Shown here: piece after piece, positions 41,141 through 50,342 of the stretch | Position numbering within the stretch: position 1 is the first letter of the stretch | Layout of the letters: every line of letters begins with the position of its first letter | Origin: SCUD01 sp036824505 | GTDB taxonomy: Bacteria > Pseudomonadota > Gammaproteobacteria > Steroidobacterales > Steroidobacteraceae | Length of the DNA: 64,000 nucleotides | Assembly (NCBI GenBank): GCA_036824505.1 | Contig: DAITAA010000017.1 | Span: forward strand, 1-64,000 | Direction: 5' to 3' | Program-made: the position numbers and the translations under genes | Notes under the pieces: model-generated | Databases searched by the model: none | What the model saw: only the letters and a program-made list of their open reading frames with translations | What the model was told of the DNA's origin: nothing

Positions 41141-43321
41141 ATGACAATCATCGACAGGCGAACACTGCTGGTATCCGCAAGTTCCGCCGCCTTTCTGGCA
41201 ACGCTGCCCCGCGTCGTTTTCGCAGCCACGACAACCGGACCCCTCGTGGCGCGGATCGAACCCGTCACAGAGACTTTCTTCGGAAAGTCGGTGACCGATC
41301 CTTATCGCTGGATGGAAGATCCCAAGGACAAGGATTGGGAGCCATTCATGAAGACCCAGGCGGCGCATACGCGCGGCGTGCTCGACAGGATTCCCGGGCG
41401 CGCGGCGCTGGCGCGGCGCGTCAGTGAGCTTGCAGGAGATCTTGAGGTCATAGGCACGATCCAGGTTGCCGGGCCATACGTGTTCATCGAGAAGCGGCCG
41501 GCGGGTGCAAACAGTTTCAAGCTTTTCGTGCGCGAAGGTTCGCAGGGTGCCGAGCGTTTGCTGGTCGATGCCGAAATGCGCACGGCGGGCGATGTGCATT
41601 ATTCGATGAACTACTGGAGCGCCTCGCCGAACGGAAGATACGTGATGTATGGCATGTCGCCGTCCGGTTCCGAGAACGCGGTGATAGAGATCATGGAAAC
41701 AGCGACCGGAAGGCTGCTTCCCGATCGCATTGACCGGGCGCAGTACGCTTCGCCGAGTTGGCTACCGGACGAATCAGCCTTCTTCTTCAATCGCCTGGCC
41801 GAAGGTGCGGCTGCAGGAACGACGGATTACTACAAGAACAGCGTCTGCTGGCTGCACAAAGTCGGCACCGATGCGAAGGCCGACGTCAAAGTCCTGGCGC
41901 GCGGCCAGTTTGCGGACGTGGCGGTGCAGGAGATCGAGTTCCCGGTCGTGTTCACGCAACCGGGATCCAGTTACGCCATCGGGTTACTGGTCGCCGGCGT
42001 TCAGAACGAAATCACGATGTATGTGAGCCCGCTCGAAGACGCTGCGAAGGGTCAGGGCGCCTGGAAGAACATCTGCGTCCCGGATGACAAAGTCACAGCC
42101 GGCACGATGCAGGGTGACGATATCTACCTGGTCACCTACAAGGGCGCGCCGCGATACAGGGTGCTGCACGTCAAGGCTGGTGACCCGGCCATTGCGAAAT
42201 CGCGCGAGGTCGTGGCGCAAGGCACTACCGTCATTCAAAACATCTATGCGGCGAAAGACGCGATCTATGTCCACGACCTCGATGGTGGCGTCGGACGGGT
42301 CCGCAAGCTGGGCGCAGACGGTACGGTCACGCCGATCGCGCTGCCGTTCGAGGGCACGATCGGTTCAATCTATGCCGACACGGAACACGATGGTGCCTGG
42401 TTCCAGCTGCAGAACTGGGTGAGGCCCGCCACGGTCTTCCGGGTTGCCGCTTCGGGCGAAGTGACCGACACGAAGCTTGCGACAATGCCGGATATCGATG
42501 TTTCGCCTTATGAATCGACGCGCATATTTGCGACGGCGAAGGACGGCACGCAGATCCCCGTCTCGGTGGTCTACAGGAAGGGCATGAAGCGCGACGGGTC
42601 GGCGCCGGCGCTGATTGATGCCTACGGATCCTACGGCATCACCTCGGACGCATATTTCGGACCGCGATTCATCGCCTGGCTGGAAAAAGGCGGCATCTGG
42701 GCGACCGCGCATGTCCGCGGCGGCGGTGAGTTCGGGCGCGAGTGGCATGAAGGCGGGCGCCTGCTGACCAAGCACAACACCTGGGGCGACCTGATCGCAG
42801 CGGCGGAGAAGCTGATCGCCGACAACTGGACGAGTGCGGCAAAGCTTGCGATCCGCGGCGGATCAGCCGGCGGAATAACCGTCGGGCGCTCGCTGACGGA
42901 ACGACCGGATTTGTTTGCCGCCGTCATCAGCCAGGTCGGCGTATCAAACACCCTGCGGGCGGAGTTCTCGCAGAATGGGCCGCCAAATGTTCCCGAATTC
43001 GGATCGGTGACGACCGCGGACGGGTTCAAGGGCCTCTATGAGATGGATTCGTATCAGCACGTAAAGGACGGCACGAAATATCCGGCCTTGTTGCTGACCA
43101 CGGGCATGACCGACCCGCGCGTCGATCCGTGGCAGGCGGCCAAGATGGCTGCCCGGATGCAGGCGGCGACGACATCGGGCGAGCCAGTGCTGCTGCGCGT
43201 CGACTTCCAGGCAGGCCACGGCATCGGTTCAACGCGCAGCCAGCGCGACGAGGAGTTCGGCGACATCTTTGCATTCATCCTGTGGCAGGCAGGCATTGCG
43301 GGGTTCCAGCCGACGGATTAG
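41141..43321 (+). CDS. Prolyl oligopeptidase family serine peptidase (S9A), exported
   Basis: 726 residues. The N-terminus MTIIDRRTLLVSASSAAFLATLPRVVFAAT is a signal with an Arg pair, possibly Tat-type. A seven-bladed propeller region (about 40-440) starts with VTDPYRWMEDP, typical of S9A. The hydrolase domain has the nucleophile Ser575 in GGSAGG, Asp in GMTDPRVDPWQAAKM and His in FQAGHGIGSTRSQ. It cleaves after proline in peptides. ATG behind GGAGAAAAG. Convergent with comF, 7 nt apart. Confidence 0.92.
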   Translation: MTIIDRRTLLVSASSAAFLATLPRVVFAATTTGPLVARIEPVTETFFGKSVTDPYRWMEDPKDKDWEPFMKTQAAHTRGVLDRIPGRAALARRVSELAGDLEVIGTIQVAGPYVFIEKRPAGANSFKLFVREGSQGAERLLVDAEMRTAGDVHYSMNYWSASPNGRYVMYGMSPSGSENAVIEIMETATGRLLPDRIDRAQYASPSWLPDESAFFFNRLAEGAAAGTTDYYKNSVCWLHKVGTDAKADVKVLARGQFADVAVQEIEFPVVFTQPGSSYAIGLLVAGVQNEITMYVSPLEDAAKGQGAWKNICVPDDKVTAGTMQGDDIYLVTYKGAPRYRVLHVKAGDPAIAKSREVVAQGTTVIQNIYAAKDAIYVHDLDGGVGRVRKLGADGTVTPIALPFEGTIGSIYADTEHDGAWFQLQNWVRPATVFRVAASGEVTDTKLATMPDIDVSPYESTRIFATAKDGTQIPVSVVYRKGMKRDGSAPALIDAYGSYGITSDAYFGPRFIAWLEKGGIWATAHVRGGGEFGREWHEGGRLLTKHNTWGDLIAAAEKLIADNWTSAAKLAIRGGSAGGITVGRSLTERPDLFAAVISQVGVSNTLRAEFSQNGPPNVPEFGSVTTADGFKGLYEMDSYQHVKDGTKYPALLLTTGMTDPRVDPWQAAKMAARMQAATTSGEPVLLRVDFQAGHGIGSTRSQRDEEFGDIFAFILWQAGIAGFQPTD

Positions 43322-43328
43322 ATGCTCG

Positions 43329-44036
43329 CTAGGCTCGCGCGACCGTCCACACCTCGATCCGGCGGCAGCCGGCGCGACGCAGCGCAAGCGCCAGCGACTC
43401 CGCGGTGGCGCCGGTTGTCAGCACGTCATCGACGATCGCGACGCGGGATGGCATATCACCTGCGCTGACCATGAACGCGCCGCGCAGGTTGCGCCTTCGT
43501 GCCCCGGCCGCCAGGCCCGTCTGCTCCGCCGTTTCCCGGATGCGTCGCGCAAGCCGGTCGTGCACCGGCAATCCGAGTTCGCGTGCCGCAAAGACCGCGA
43601 TCTCGCGCGCCTGGTTGTAACCGCGCCTGTGCTCGCGTGCGGCATGGAGCGGCACCGGCACGATTGCATCGACTTGCGGTGCGCCACGTTCCGCCAATCG
43701 CCTGCCGAGCAGGCAGCCGAGAATGCGCGTGACCGGCAACTGTCCGCGGTATTTCATCCGGTGGATCAGCTCGGGCATCGGAAATTCATAGTGATACGGC
43801 GCGAATGCGGCATCGAAGGCGCGGTGGCGCCTGCTGCAGCGACGGCAAATCACGTGGGGTTCGGTTACGGCCGTGGCGCACATCGGGCAGGCGGGAATGT
43901 TGGCCGGCAGGTCGGCTTCGCAGTCAGCGCAAAGGTCGAGCGCGGGCCGCTGGCCCGGGTCCAGGCACAGGTAGCAGGTGACCGGGAACAGCCGGTGCAC
44001 CAGTGCCACCGCCTGGCTGTAAACCTGCCGCCGCAT
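43329..44036 (-). CDS. comF: ComF/GntX-family phosphoribosyltransferase-like protein
   Basis: 235 residues. An N-terminal double zinc-finger region has two Cys pairs (CYLC...CADC and CPMC...CRRC), and the PRPP loop is VAIVDDVLTTGAT near the C-terminus. GYNQAREIA is also typical. Such proteins are needed for DNA uptake in competent bacteria, and type IV pilus genes are present at 10-15 kb. The start at 44034-44036 (MRRQVYSQ) is the best fit, but longer in-frame starts reach towards bioB. The BirA-type operator covers this start. Confidence 0.85.
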   Translation of the reverse strand: MRRQVYSQAVALVHRLFPVTCYLCLDPGQRPALDLCADCEADLPANIPACPMCATAVTEPHVICRRCSRRHRAFDAAFAPYHYEFPMPELIHRMKYRGQLPVTRILGCLLGRRLAERGAPQVDAIVPVPLHAAREHRRGYNQAREIAVFAARELGLPVHDRLARRIRETAEQTGLAAGARRRNLRGAFMVSAGDMPSRVAIVDDVLTTGATAESLALALRRAGCRRIEVWTVARA

Positions 44037-44049
44037 CTTTGGTTGACAG
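44017..44049. promoter_or_regulatory. BirA-type biotin operator
   Basis: CTGTAAACC (44017-44025), 15 nt, then GGTTGACAG (44041-44049). Only one position breaks the dyad. This matches the known proteobacterial BirA consensus TTGTAAACC-N14/15-GGTTTACAA. It overlaps the -35 box of the bioB promoter and the first codons of comF, as expected for repression of bio genes by biotinyl-AMP-bound BirA. Confidence 0.8.
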
Positions 44050-44071
44050 ACTGCCGCCACATTCCAATACT
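44043..44071 (+). promoter_or_regulatory. bioB promoter
   Basis: A perfect TTGACA (44043-44048), 17-nt spacer and AATACT (44066-44071), 75 nt before the bioB ATG. The -35 hexamer lies inside the right half of the BirA-type operator. Confidence 0.65.
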
Positions 44072-44146
44072 TCGCCACGCGTCCAGTCTGGCAATGCGCG
44101 CCGTACCGGATCCGTTGCAATTTCAGCGGGTTGGAGGAGGAATTCG

Positions 44147-45130
44147 ATGTCCCTGAATGCCGAACGGCTGGGCGAGATCCGCAGCAACTGGTCGCTTGCC
44201 GAGGTAACGGCGCTCCACGCACTGCCCTTTGCCGACCTGATCTTCCATGCGCAGTCCATTCATCGCCGGCACTTCGATCCGAACGAAGTTCAGGTCTCGA
44301 CGCTGCTGTCCATCAAGACCGGGGCCTGCCCGGAAGACTGCGCCTACTGCCCGCAGAGTGTCCGTTACGACACCGGCCTCGAGCGCGAATCATTGATGGA
44401 CCCCGGCACCGTGATTGAGCGCGCCCGCGCAGCCAAGGCGAATGGCGCCACCCGCTTCTGCATGGGCGCGGCCTGGCGCAGCCCGAAGGATCGCGATCTC
44501 GACGCCGTCGCCGAGATGGTGAGCGGCGTGCGTGACCTGGGGCTCGAGACCTGCGCGACGCTCGGGATGCTGACAGCTGCGCAGGCGCAGCGGCTGAAGG
44601 ACGCAGGGCTCGACTATTACAACCACAATCTCGACACCTCCGAGAACTTCTACGGCGAGATCATCACGACGCGGACTTACCAGGATCGCCTCGATACTCT
44701 TGCCGCAGTGCGCGATGCGGGCATCCACGTCTGCTGCGGCGGAATCCTCGGCATGGGCGAGAACGCATCCGATCGCGTCGCCTTGCTGCACACGCTTGCG
44801 ACGCTCGACCCCCATCCCGAGAGCGTGCCGATCAACAACCTGGTGCAGGTCGAGGGAACGCCGCTCGCAGGCACCGCACCGCTGGATCCCATCGAATTCG
44901 TGCGGATCATCGCGCTTGCCCGGATACTGATGCCGCGCGCGCACGTGCGCCTGTCGGCGGGGCGCAGCGCGATGAGCGACGAGATGCAGGCGCTCTGCTT
45001 CCTGGCCGGTGCCAATTCGATCTTCTACGGCGAGAAACTCCTGACCACCGGCAATCCGGACTCGGCGAGCGATCATGCGTTGTTCGGGCGGCTCGGAATC
45101 CGGCCGGAACCCTCCGCCGCGACCAGTTGA
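44147..45130 (+). CDS. bioB: Biotin synthase
   Basis: 327 residues, radical SAM. Cys61, Cys65 and Cys68 of CPEDCAYC bind the 4Fe-4S cluster; YNHNLDTSENFYGEI and the NSIFYGEKLLTT region are typical of BioB. It inserts sulfur into dethiobiotin to make biotin. GGAGGAGG directly upstream is one of the strongest ribosome binding sites in the window. It overlaps bioF by 4 nt. Confidence 0.96.
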   Translation: MSLNAERLGEIRSNWSLAEVTALHALPFADLIFHAQSIHRRHFDPNEVQVSTLLSIKTGACPEDCAYCPQSVRYDTGLERESLMDPGTVIERARAAKANGATRFCMGAAWRSPKDRDLDAVAEMVSGVRDLGLETCATLGMLTAAQAQRLKDAGLDYYNHNLDTSENFYGEIITTRTYQDRLDTLAAVRDAGIHVCCGGILGMGENASDRVALLHTLATLDPHPESVPINNLVQVEGTPLAGTAPLDPIEFVRIIALARILMPRAHVRLSAGRSAMSDEMQALCFLAGANSIFYGEKLLTTGNPDSASDHALFGRLGIRPEPSAATS

Positions 45131-46308
45131 TCGTGGCCGCCGAACCTGTTGCGCTCCGGCCGGCGCTCGTGGAACTCGAGACCCGCGCCCTGAAGCGGAG
45201 GCGACGCACCGTGCGCCGCGGCGCGCCCGGAACCGCGGACATCGAGCTCGATGGCCAGCCCTGCGTCGATTTCTGCAGCAACGACTATCTTGGCCTCGCC
45301 ACGCATCCACAGGTAGTCGAGGCATTCATCGACGCCGCACGGATGCACGGGGTCGGCGCCTGCGCCTCCCACCTGGTCACCGGACATCAGGCGGAGCACG
45401 AAGCGCTCGAGCAGGAACTCGCCGGCTACACCGGGCGCGAGCGGGCAATTGTCTTTTCCACCGGCTACATGGCGAATCTGGGGCTCGCCCGCGCAGTCGC
45501 CGGACGCCACGCCACGGTCTACGGCGACCAACTGAATCACGCATCGCTGATCGATGGCGGCCGCCTTTCCGGCGCGAAGCTCCAGCGTTACCCGCACGGC
45601 GATGTCGCCGCGCTCGAGCAACAGCTTGCTGCGCAGGAATCCGGCACGGCGCTGGTACTGACCGATGGCGTCTTCAGCATGGATGGCGACCTCGCGCCCC
45701 TGCCGGCGCTTGCGGCCGCTTGTTCAAGATACGGTGCATTCCTCGCCGTGGATGACGCGCACGGCCTCGGCGTGATCGGCACAACCGGCCGCGGCTCTCT
45801 TGAGCACTTCGGACTTTCGCCCGTGGAAGTGCCGACGCTGGTCGGTACCTTCGGCAAGGCCTTCGGGACCTTCGGCGCATTCGTCGCCGGCAGCGAAGAC
45901 CTGATCGAAACACTGATTCAGCGCGCCCGCACCTACATTTATACGACTGCACTGCCACCGGCCGTTGCGGCTGCGACGCGCGCGGCGCTCGCCGTCTCGA
46001 TCGTTGAAGCCTGGCGGCGCGAACGCGTGCTTGCACTGACGCGCCGCTTCCGGGAACTCGCGCGCACCGCCGGCATTCCGCTTGGTATATCGGAGACGCC
46101 GATCCAGCCCATACTGCTGGGCAGCGCGGATTCAGCCATGCGAGCCAGCAACGCACTCCTCGAACGCGGCTTCTTCGTTGCGGCGATCCGCCCGCCGACG
46201 GTGCCCGTGGACACTTCCCGCCTGCGCATCACACTTTCCGCCGCCCATCGCGATGAAGATGTTGAAGGCCTGGTTGCCGCGCTGGCCGAGGTCCTTCAAC
46301 CCGAATGA
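45127..46308 (+). CDS. bioF: 8-amino-7-oxononanoate synthase
   Basis: 393 residues, a PLP-dependent alpha-oxoamine synthase. Visible are DFCSNDYLGLATHP, the PLP ring stacking and Asp region LAVDDAHGLGVIG, and the Schiff-base Lys244 in GTFGKAFG. It condenses pimeloyl thioester with alanine. The start is TTG (45127, overlapping the bioB TGA) or GTG at 45133; the sequence does not decide. Confidence 0.95.
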   Translation: MIVAAEPVALRPALVELETRALKRRRRTVRRGAPGTADIELDGQPCVDFCSNDYLGLATHPQVVEAFIDAARMHGVGACASHLVTGHQAEHEALEQELAGYTGRERAIVFSTGYMANLGLARAVAGRHATVYGDQLNHASLIDGGRLSGAKLQRYPHGDVAALEQQLAAQESGTALVLTDGVFSMDGDLAPLPALAAACSRYGAFLAVDDAHGLGVIGTTGRGSLEHFGLSPVEVPTLVGTFGKAFGTFGAFVAGSEDLIETLIQRARTYIYTTALPPAVAAATRAALAVSIVEAWRRERVLALTRRFRELARTAGIPLGISETPIQPILLGSADSAMRASNALLERGFFVAAIRPPTVPVDTSRLRITLSAAHRDEDVEGLVAALAEVLQPE

Positions 46309-47207
46309 GCGATGCGAAGCAATCGCTCCATTCGGGTACCGGCGCGCTGGATCGCATCGCCATCCGCAGGAATTTTGGGAAGGCGAGCGCGAGCTATGAT
46401 GAGTCCGCCGTCCTCCAGGCCCGCGTCCGTGAGCAGCTCATCGAGCGCCTCGACTGGATCGCCTTCGAGCCGGACACGGTGCTCGACCTGGGCTGCGGCA
46501 CCGGCCACGCCGCCCGCGCACTCGCCGCACGCTGGCCGCAGGCCCGTGTCATCGCCGTGGATTTCGCGCCAGGCATGCTGCGTGAAGCCGCCCGGCATGA
46601 CGAATCCGCGCGCGTCGAGCGGCTCTGCGCCGACGCGCTCAAGCTGCCATTGCCCGATGCCAGCGTTGATCTGCTGTACAGCAACCTGATGCTGCCGTGG
46701 TGCGATGACCTCGATGCCGCTTTCGCCGAGATCGCGCGCGTATTGCGGCCACGCGGGCTCCTGACATTCACGACCCTCGGGCCGGACACCCTGATCGAGT
46801 TGCACGAAGCCTGGCATGAGGCTGACGACTACACGCACGTGATCCCGTTCACCGACATGCACGACATCGGGGACGGCCTCGTACGGGCAGGCCTCGTCGA
46901 ACCGGTGCTCGACGTCGTGCGTTACACGCTGACCTATCCGGACGTTCACTCATTGATGCGCGACTTGAAGGCGATAGGCGCGCGCAACGCAACGACCGGC
47001 CGGCCGCGCGGCCTGACGGGCAGGCAGACGATGCGCACGGTGGAACAGATCTACGAACGCCATCGTCATGAAGGAAAGCTGCCCGCAAGCTACGAAGTCG
47101 TGTTCGGGCAGGCCTGGGGTGCCGTCGAGCGCCCGGATGCGGAGCGTGATGGCGAGTACGCCGTCCCGATCGGCGCGATCGGGCGCCGCGGACAGGACCC
47201 GGGTTGA
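46305..47207 (+). CDS. bioC: Malonyl-[ACP] O-methyltransferase
   Basis: 300 residues, class I SAM methyltransferase with motif I VLDLGCGTGHAARAL and the following acidic VIAVDFAPGML. The C-terminal segment with TFTTLGPDTLIELHEAW is typical of BioC. It methylates malonyl thioesters to start pimelate-moiety synthesis. The ATG overlaps bioF. No bioH or other pimeloyl-ester esterase gene follows, unlike the common bioBFHCD order. Confidence 0.93.
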   Translation: MSDAKQSLHSGTGALDRIAIRRNFGKASASYDESAVLQARVREQLIERLDWIAFEPDTVLDLGCGTGHAARALAARWPQARVIAVDFAPGMLREAARHDESARVERLCADALKLPLPDASVDLLYSNLMLPWCDDLDAAFAEIARVLRPRGLLTFTTLGPDTLIELHEAWHEADDYTHVIPFTDMHDIGDGLVRAGLVEPVLDVVRYTLTYPDVHSLMRDLKAIGARNATTGRPRGLTGRQTMRTVEQIYERHRHEGKLPASYEVVFGQAWGAVERPDAERDGEYAVPIGAIGRRGQDPG

Positions 47208-47229
47208 CCGGCACGACTAGAATGTCCGG

Positions 47230-47967
47230 GTGCCAGCCATCCTCACCGCCCATGCCGAGGACACTTCGCCGGTATTTCGCGCACGAGGCCTGACCAAGGT
47301 CTATCGGATGGGCGAGGTCGAGGTGCACGCGCTGCGCGGCGTGGATCTCGACCTGTTCGCCAGGGAATTTGTCGTGCTGCTGGGTGCGTCCGGAAGCGGC
47401 AAGTCGACCCTGCTGAACATCCTGGGCGGCCTCGATGCTCCGACGACGGGCGTGGTGGAGTGCCGTGGTCATCCGCTCACCGGCGCCGGCGACGAGGAAC
47501 TGACCCGCTTCCGCCGCGAGCACGTCGGCTTCGTATTCCAGTTCTACAACCTGATTCCGAGCCTCACCGCGCGCGAGAATGTGGCACTGGTCACCGAGAT
47601 CGCCTCCGATCCCATGACACCGGAGGCGGCGCTCGCGCTGGTCGGGCTCGAGGACCGCATGGACCATTTTCCGGCCCAGCTCTCGGGCGGCGAGCAGCAG
47701 CGCATCGCGATCGCGCGGGCCATCGCCAAGCGGCCGGATGTCCTGCTTTGCGATGAACCGACCGGCGCGCTCGACTCGGCAACCGGCGTGCTGGTGCTGC
47801 AGGCGCTCGAGCGCGTCAACGCGCAAACCGGCGCGCTGACTGTCGTGATCACCCACAACGTCGTGATTGCGGGCATGGCGGACAGGGTCATTCGCCTGAG
47901 TGACGGGCGAATCGCGGGCGAGGAGCGCAACGCCACGCGCCTCGCGGCCGCAGGGCTGCGCTGGTGA
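47230..47967 (+). CDS. ABC exporter ATP-binding protein (MacB/LolD type)
   Basis: 245 residues. Walker A GASGSGKST is at 52-60, with Q-loop FVFQFYNLIPSLTA, signature LSGGEQQRIAIARA and Walker B VLLCDEPTGALD. Such ATPases pair with FtsX-fold permeases. GTG start 22 nt after bioC; TAGAAT (47218-47223) ends 6 nt before it and could be a local promoter. The permease GTG overlaps its stop. The transported substrate is unknown. Confidence 0.9.
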   Translation: MPAILTAHAEDTSPVFRARGLTKVYRMGEVEVHALRGVDLDLFAREFVVLLGASGSGKSTLLNILGGLDAPTTGVVECRGHPLTGAGDEELTRFRREHVGFVFQFYNLIPSLTARENVALVTEIASDPMTPEAALALVGLEDRMDHFPAQLSGGEQQRIAIARAIAKRPDVLLCDEPTGALDSATGVLVLQALERVNAQTGALTVVITHNVVIAGMADRVIRLSDGRIAGEERNATRLAAAGLRW

Positions 47968-50321
47968 GCGTGCTGCATCGCAAGCTGCTTCGCGACCTGC
48001 GCCAGCTGCGCGGACAGATGGCGGCCATCGCGCTCGTCATGGTCGGCGGCATCGGCACGATGGTCATGGCGCTCAGCAATTACCATGCGTTGTCGGACAC
48101 GCGGGCACTGTTCTATGACGAATACCGATTCGCAGAAGTGTTCGCTACCGCCAAGCGCGCGCCGCTGACGCTGGTCGAGGCGGTACGCGGGATTCCCGGC
48201 GTGCGCGAGGTCCAACCGCGCGTGACCGGGTTCGCCAACCTGGAAGTGGAAGGCTACGACGAGCCCGTGACCGGGCAGATCGTTTCGCTTCCCGGACCCG
48301 GCGATCCCGGACTGAACGGCCTGTACTTGCGGGAAGGGCGCCTGCCACAGGCAGATGACGAGGCGGTGGTCAGCGAGGCCTTCGCCGAAGCGCACGGTTT
48401 GCGCATGGGCGACAGCCTGGTCGCGATACTGAACGGCCGCCGGCAGGCGCTGCTGATCAGCGGTGTCGGGCTGTCGCCGGAATTCGTCTACCAGATCCGC
48501 CCCGGCGATTACTTTCCGGACTTCAAGCGCTTCGCGGTGCTGTGGATGCCGCGTGATCCGCTGGCGATGGCCTTCGACATGGACGGCGCATTCAACGATG
48601 TCGCGATCACGCTGACCCGCGAGGCGCGAGAGGCCGATGTCATCGATGCGCTCGACGCCCTGCTCGCACCCTACGGCGGCGCAGGCGCGCATGGGCGCGA
48701 CCTGCAGACCTCACACCGGTTCCTCGACGAGGAACTCAGCCAGTTGCGCGTGATGACCTACCTTTTCACGGCCATATTCGTGGGCGTGGTCGCCTTCCTG
48801 CTGAATGTCGTGACCAGCCGGCTCGTCGACACGCAGCGCGGGCAGATCGCGGTGCTCAAGGCCTATGGCTACAGCCGCTGGGAGATCGGCCGGCACTACG
48901 CGGAACTCGTGCTGCTGCTGGTCAGCGCCGGCGTGCTGCCCGGTCTCGCCCTCGGCGCATGGCTGGGGCGCTGGATGGCGGGCATTTACATGGATTTCTA
49001 TCGCTTTCCGTTCCTCGAGTGGTCACTGCCGGTCCCGGTCGTGGCGCTCGCCTTCGGGTTCGCGCTCGCGACCGCGGCGCTTGGCACATTTGGCGGCCTG
49101 CGCCGCGCATTCCTGCTTTCGCCAGCCGAAGCGATGCGCCCCGAGGCGCCGGCGGTCTTCCGCCGCACGTTGACCGAGCGCCTCGGGCTTGGGGCGCTGC
49201 TCGACCCGACCGCCCGCATGGTCCTGCGCAGCCTGGAACGACGGCCGCTGCGGTCGCTGATGTCGGTGCTCGGCATCGGCTTCGGCATCGGCATCATGGT
49301 CATGTCGCGCTTCCAGTCCGGCGCGATCGACGAGATGGTCGACGTGCAATTCGGATTCGCGCAACGAGACGATCTGGCCGTCACATTCGCCGAGCCCACC
49401 TCTGCGCGCGCAGCCGAGGAGCTCGCCGCCTTACAAGGCGTTCGTGCGGTCGAGCCCTTCCGCTACGCCGCCGTGCGCCTGCGTAATGGCCACCGCGAGT
49501 ACCGGACGAGCCTGCAGGGTCTGCCGACCGGCGCCGATCTCAAGCGCGTGCTCGACGATCGGCTGCGACCTGCCGAGTTGCCGCCCAATGGCCTGCTGCT
49601 GACCGACTACCTGGCCGACCTCCTGCATGTCCGGCCGGGCGGGCAAATCGAAGTCGAGTTCCTCGAAGGCCACCGCCGCACTCTGCTCGTGCCGGTGGCG
49701 GGCACGGTTCGCGAGTACCTCGGAGTCGGCGCTTACGCGCGGCGCGAGGTTGTGAACCGCCTGCTCGACGAGGGCGCAACGATTTCCGGCGCCTGGCTTG
49801 CGCTGCTGCCGGGAGCCAGGCAGGAAGTCCTGCGGGAATTGCGCGGCTTGCCGCGCGTGGCGTCGGTGATCGATCGCACGGCGATGATCCAGAGTTTCCG
49901 CGACACGATGGCCGAGGGCATCCTGAAGTTCACGCTGATCGTGACGCTGATGGCCGGCAGCATCGCCGTCGGCGTCGTCTACAATGCCTCGCGCATCACC
50001 CTGGCCGAACGCGGCCGCGAACTTGCCAGTTTGCGGGTGCTCGGTTACACGCGCGGCGAGGTGCGCGCGCTGCTCTTGGGCGAATTGTTCATGCTGACCT
50101 TTCTTGCGCTGCTGCCGGGCTTCGTGCTTGGCTACGGCATGGCTGCCGTCCTGGTCACCGGGTTCGAGTCGGATCTTTATCGCGTCCCGCTCGCGGTCGC
50201 GCCATCTGGCCTGGCATTCGCCGGGCTGGCAGTGCTCGCCGCGACCGCGCTCTCGGGGCTGCTGGTGCGGCGCCGCCTCGATGAACTTGACCTCGTGGCC
50301 GTGCTGAAGGCCGCGGAATGA
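47964..50321 (+). CDS. ABC exporter permease, duplicated FtsX type
   Basis: 785 residues. An N-terminal helix (about 17-40) and a large periplasmic domain lead to three helices near 255-385 (VLKAYGYSRWEIGRHYAEL). A second anchor (LMSVLGIGFGIGIMVMSRF), a second periplasmic domain and a terminal helix trio (SLRVLGYTRGEVRALLLGELF) follow. The duplicated FtsX layout is like that of large lipoprotein or substrate-extracting exporters. GTG overlaps the ATPase gene (GTGA). Confidence 0.9.
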   Translation: MSVLHRKLLRDLRQLRGQMAAIALVMVGGIGTMVMALSNYHALSDTRALFYDEYRFAEVFATAKRAPLTLVEAVRGIPGVREVQPRVTGFANLEVEGYDEPVTGQIVSLPGPGDPGLNGLYLREGRLPQADDEAVVSEAFAEAHGLRMGDSLVAILNGRRQALLISGVGLSPEFVYQIRPGDYFPDFKRFAVLWMPRDPLAMAFDMDGAFNDVAITLTREAREADVIDALDALLAPYGGAGAHGRDLQTSHRFLDEELSQLRVMTYLFTAIFVGVVAFLLNVVTSRLVDTQRGQIAVLKAYGYSRWEIGRHYAELVLLLVSAGVLPGLALGAWLGRWMAGIYMDFYRFPFLEWSLPVPVVALAFGFALATAALGTFGGLRRAFLLSPAEAMRPEAPAVFRRTLTERLGLGALLDPTARMVLRSLERRPLRSLMSVLGIGFGIGIMVMSRFQSGAIDEMVDVQFGFAQRDDLAVTFAEPTSARAAEELAALQGVRAVEPFRYAAVRLRNGHREYRTSLQGLPTGADLKRVLDDRLRPAELPPNGLLLTDYLADLLHVRPGGQIEVEFLEGHRRTLLVPVAGTVREYLGVGAYARREVVNRLLDEGATISGAWLALLPGARQEVLRELRGLPRVASVIDRTAMIQSFRDTMAEGILKFTLIVTLMAGSIAVGVVYNASRITLAERGRELASLRVLGYTRGEVRALLLGELFMLTFLALLPGFVLGYGMAAVLVTGFESDLYRVPLAVAPSGLAFAGLAVLAATALSGLLVRRRLDELDLVAVLKAAE

Positions 50322-50342
50322 AAACAAGCGGAGAGTCCGGCC

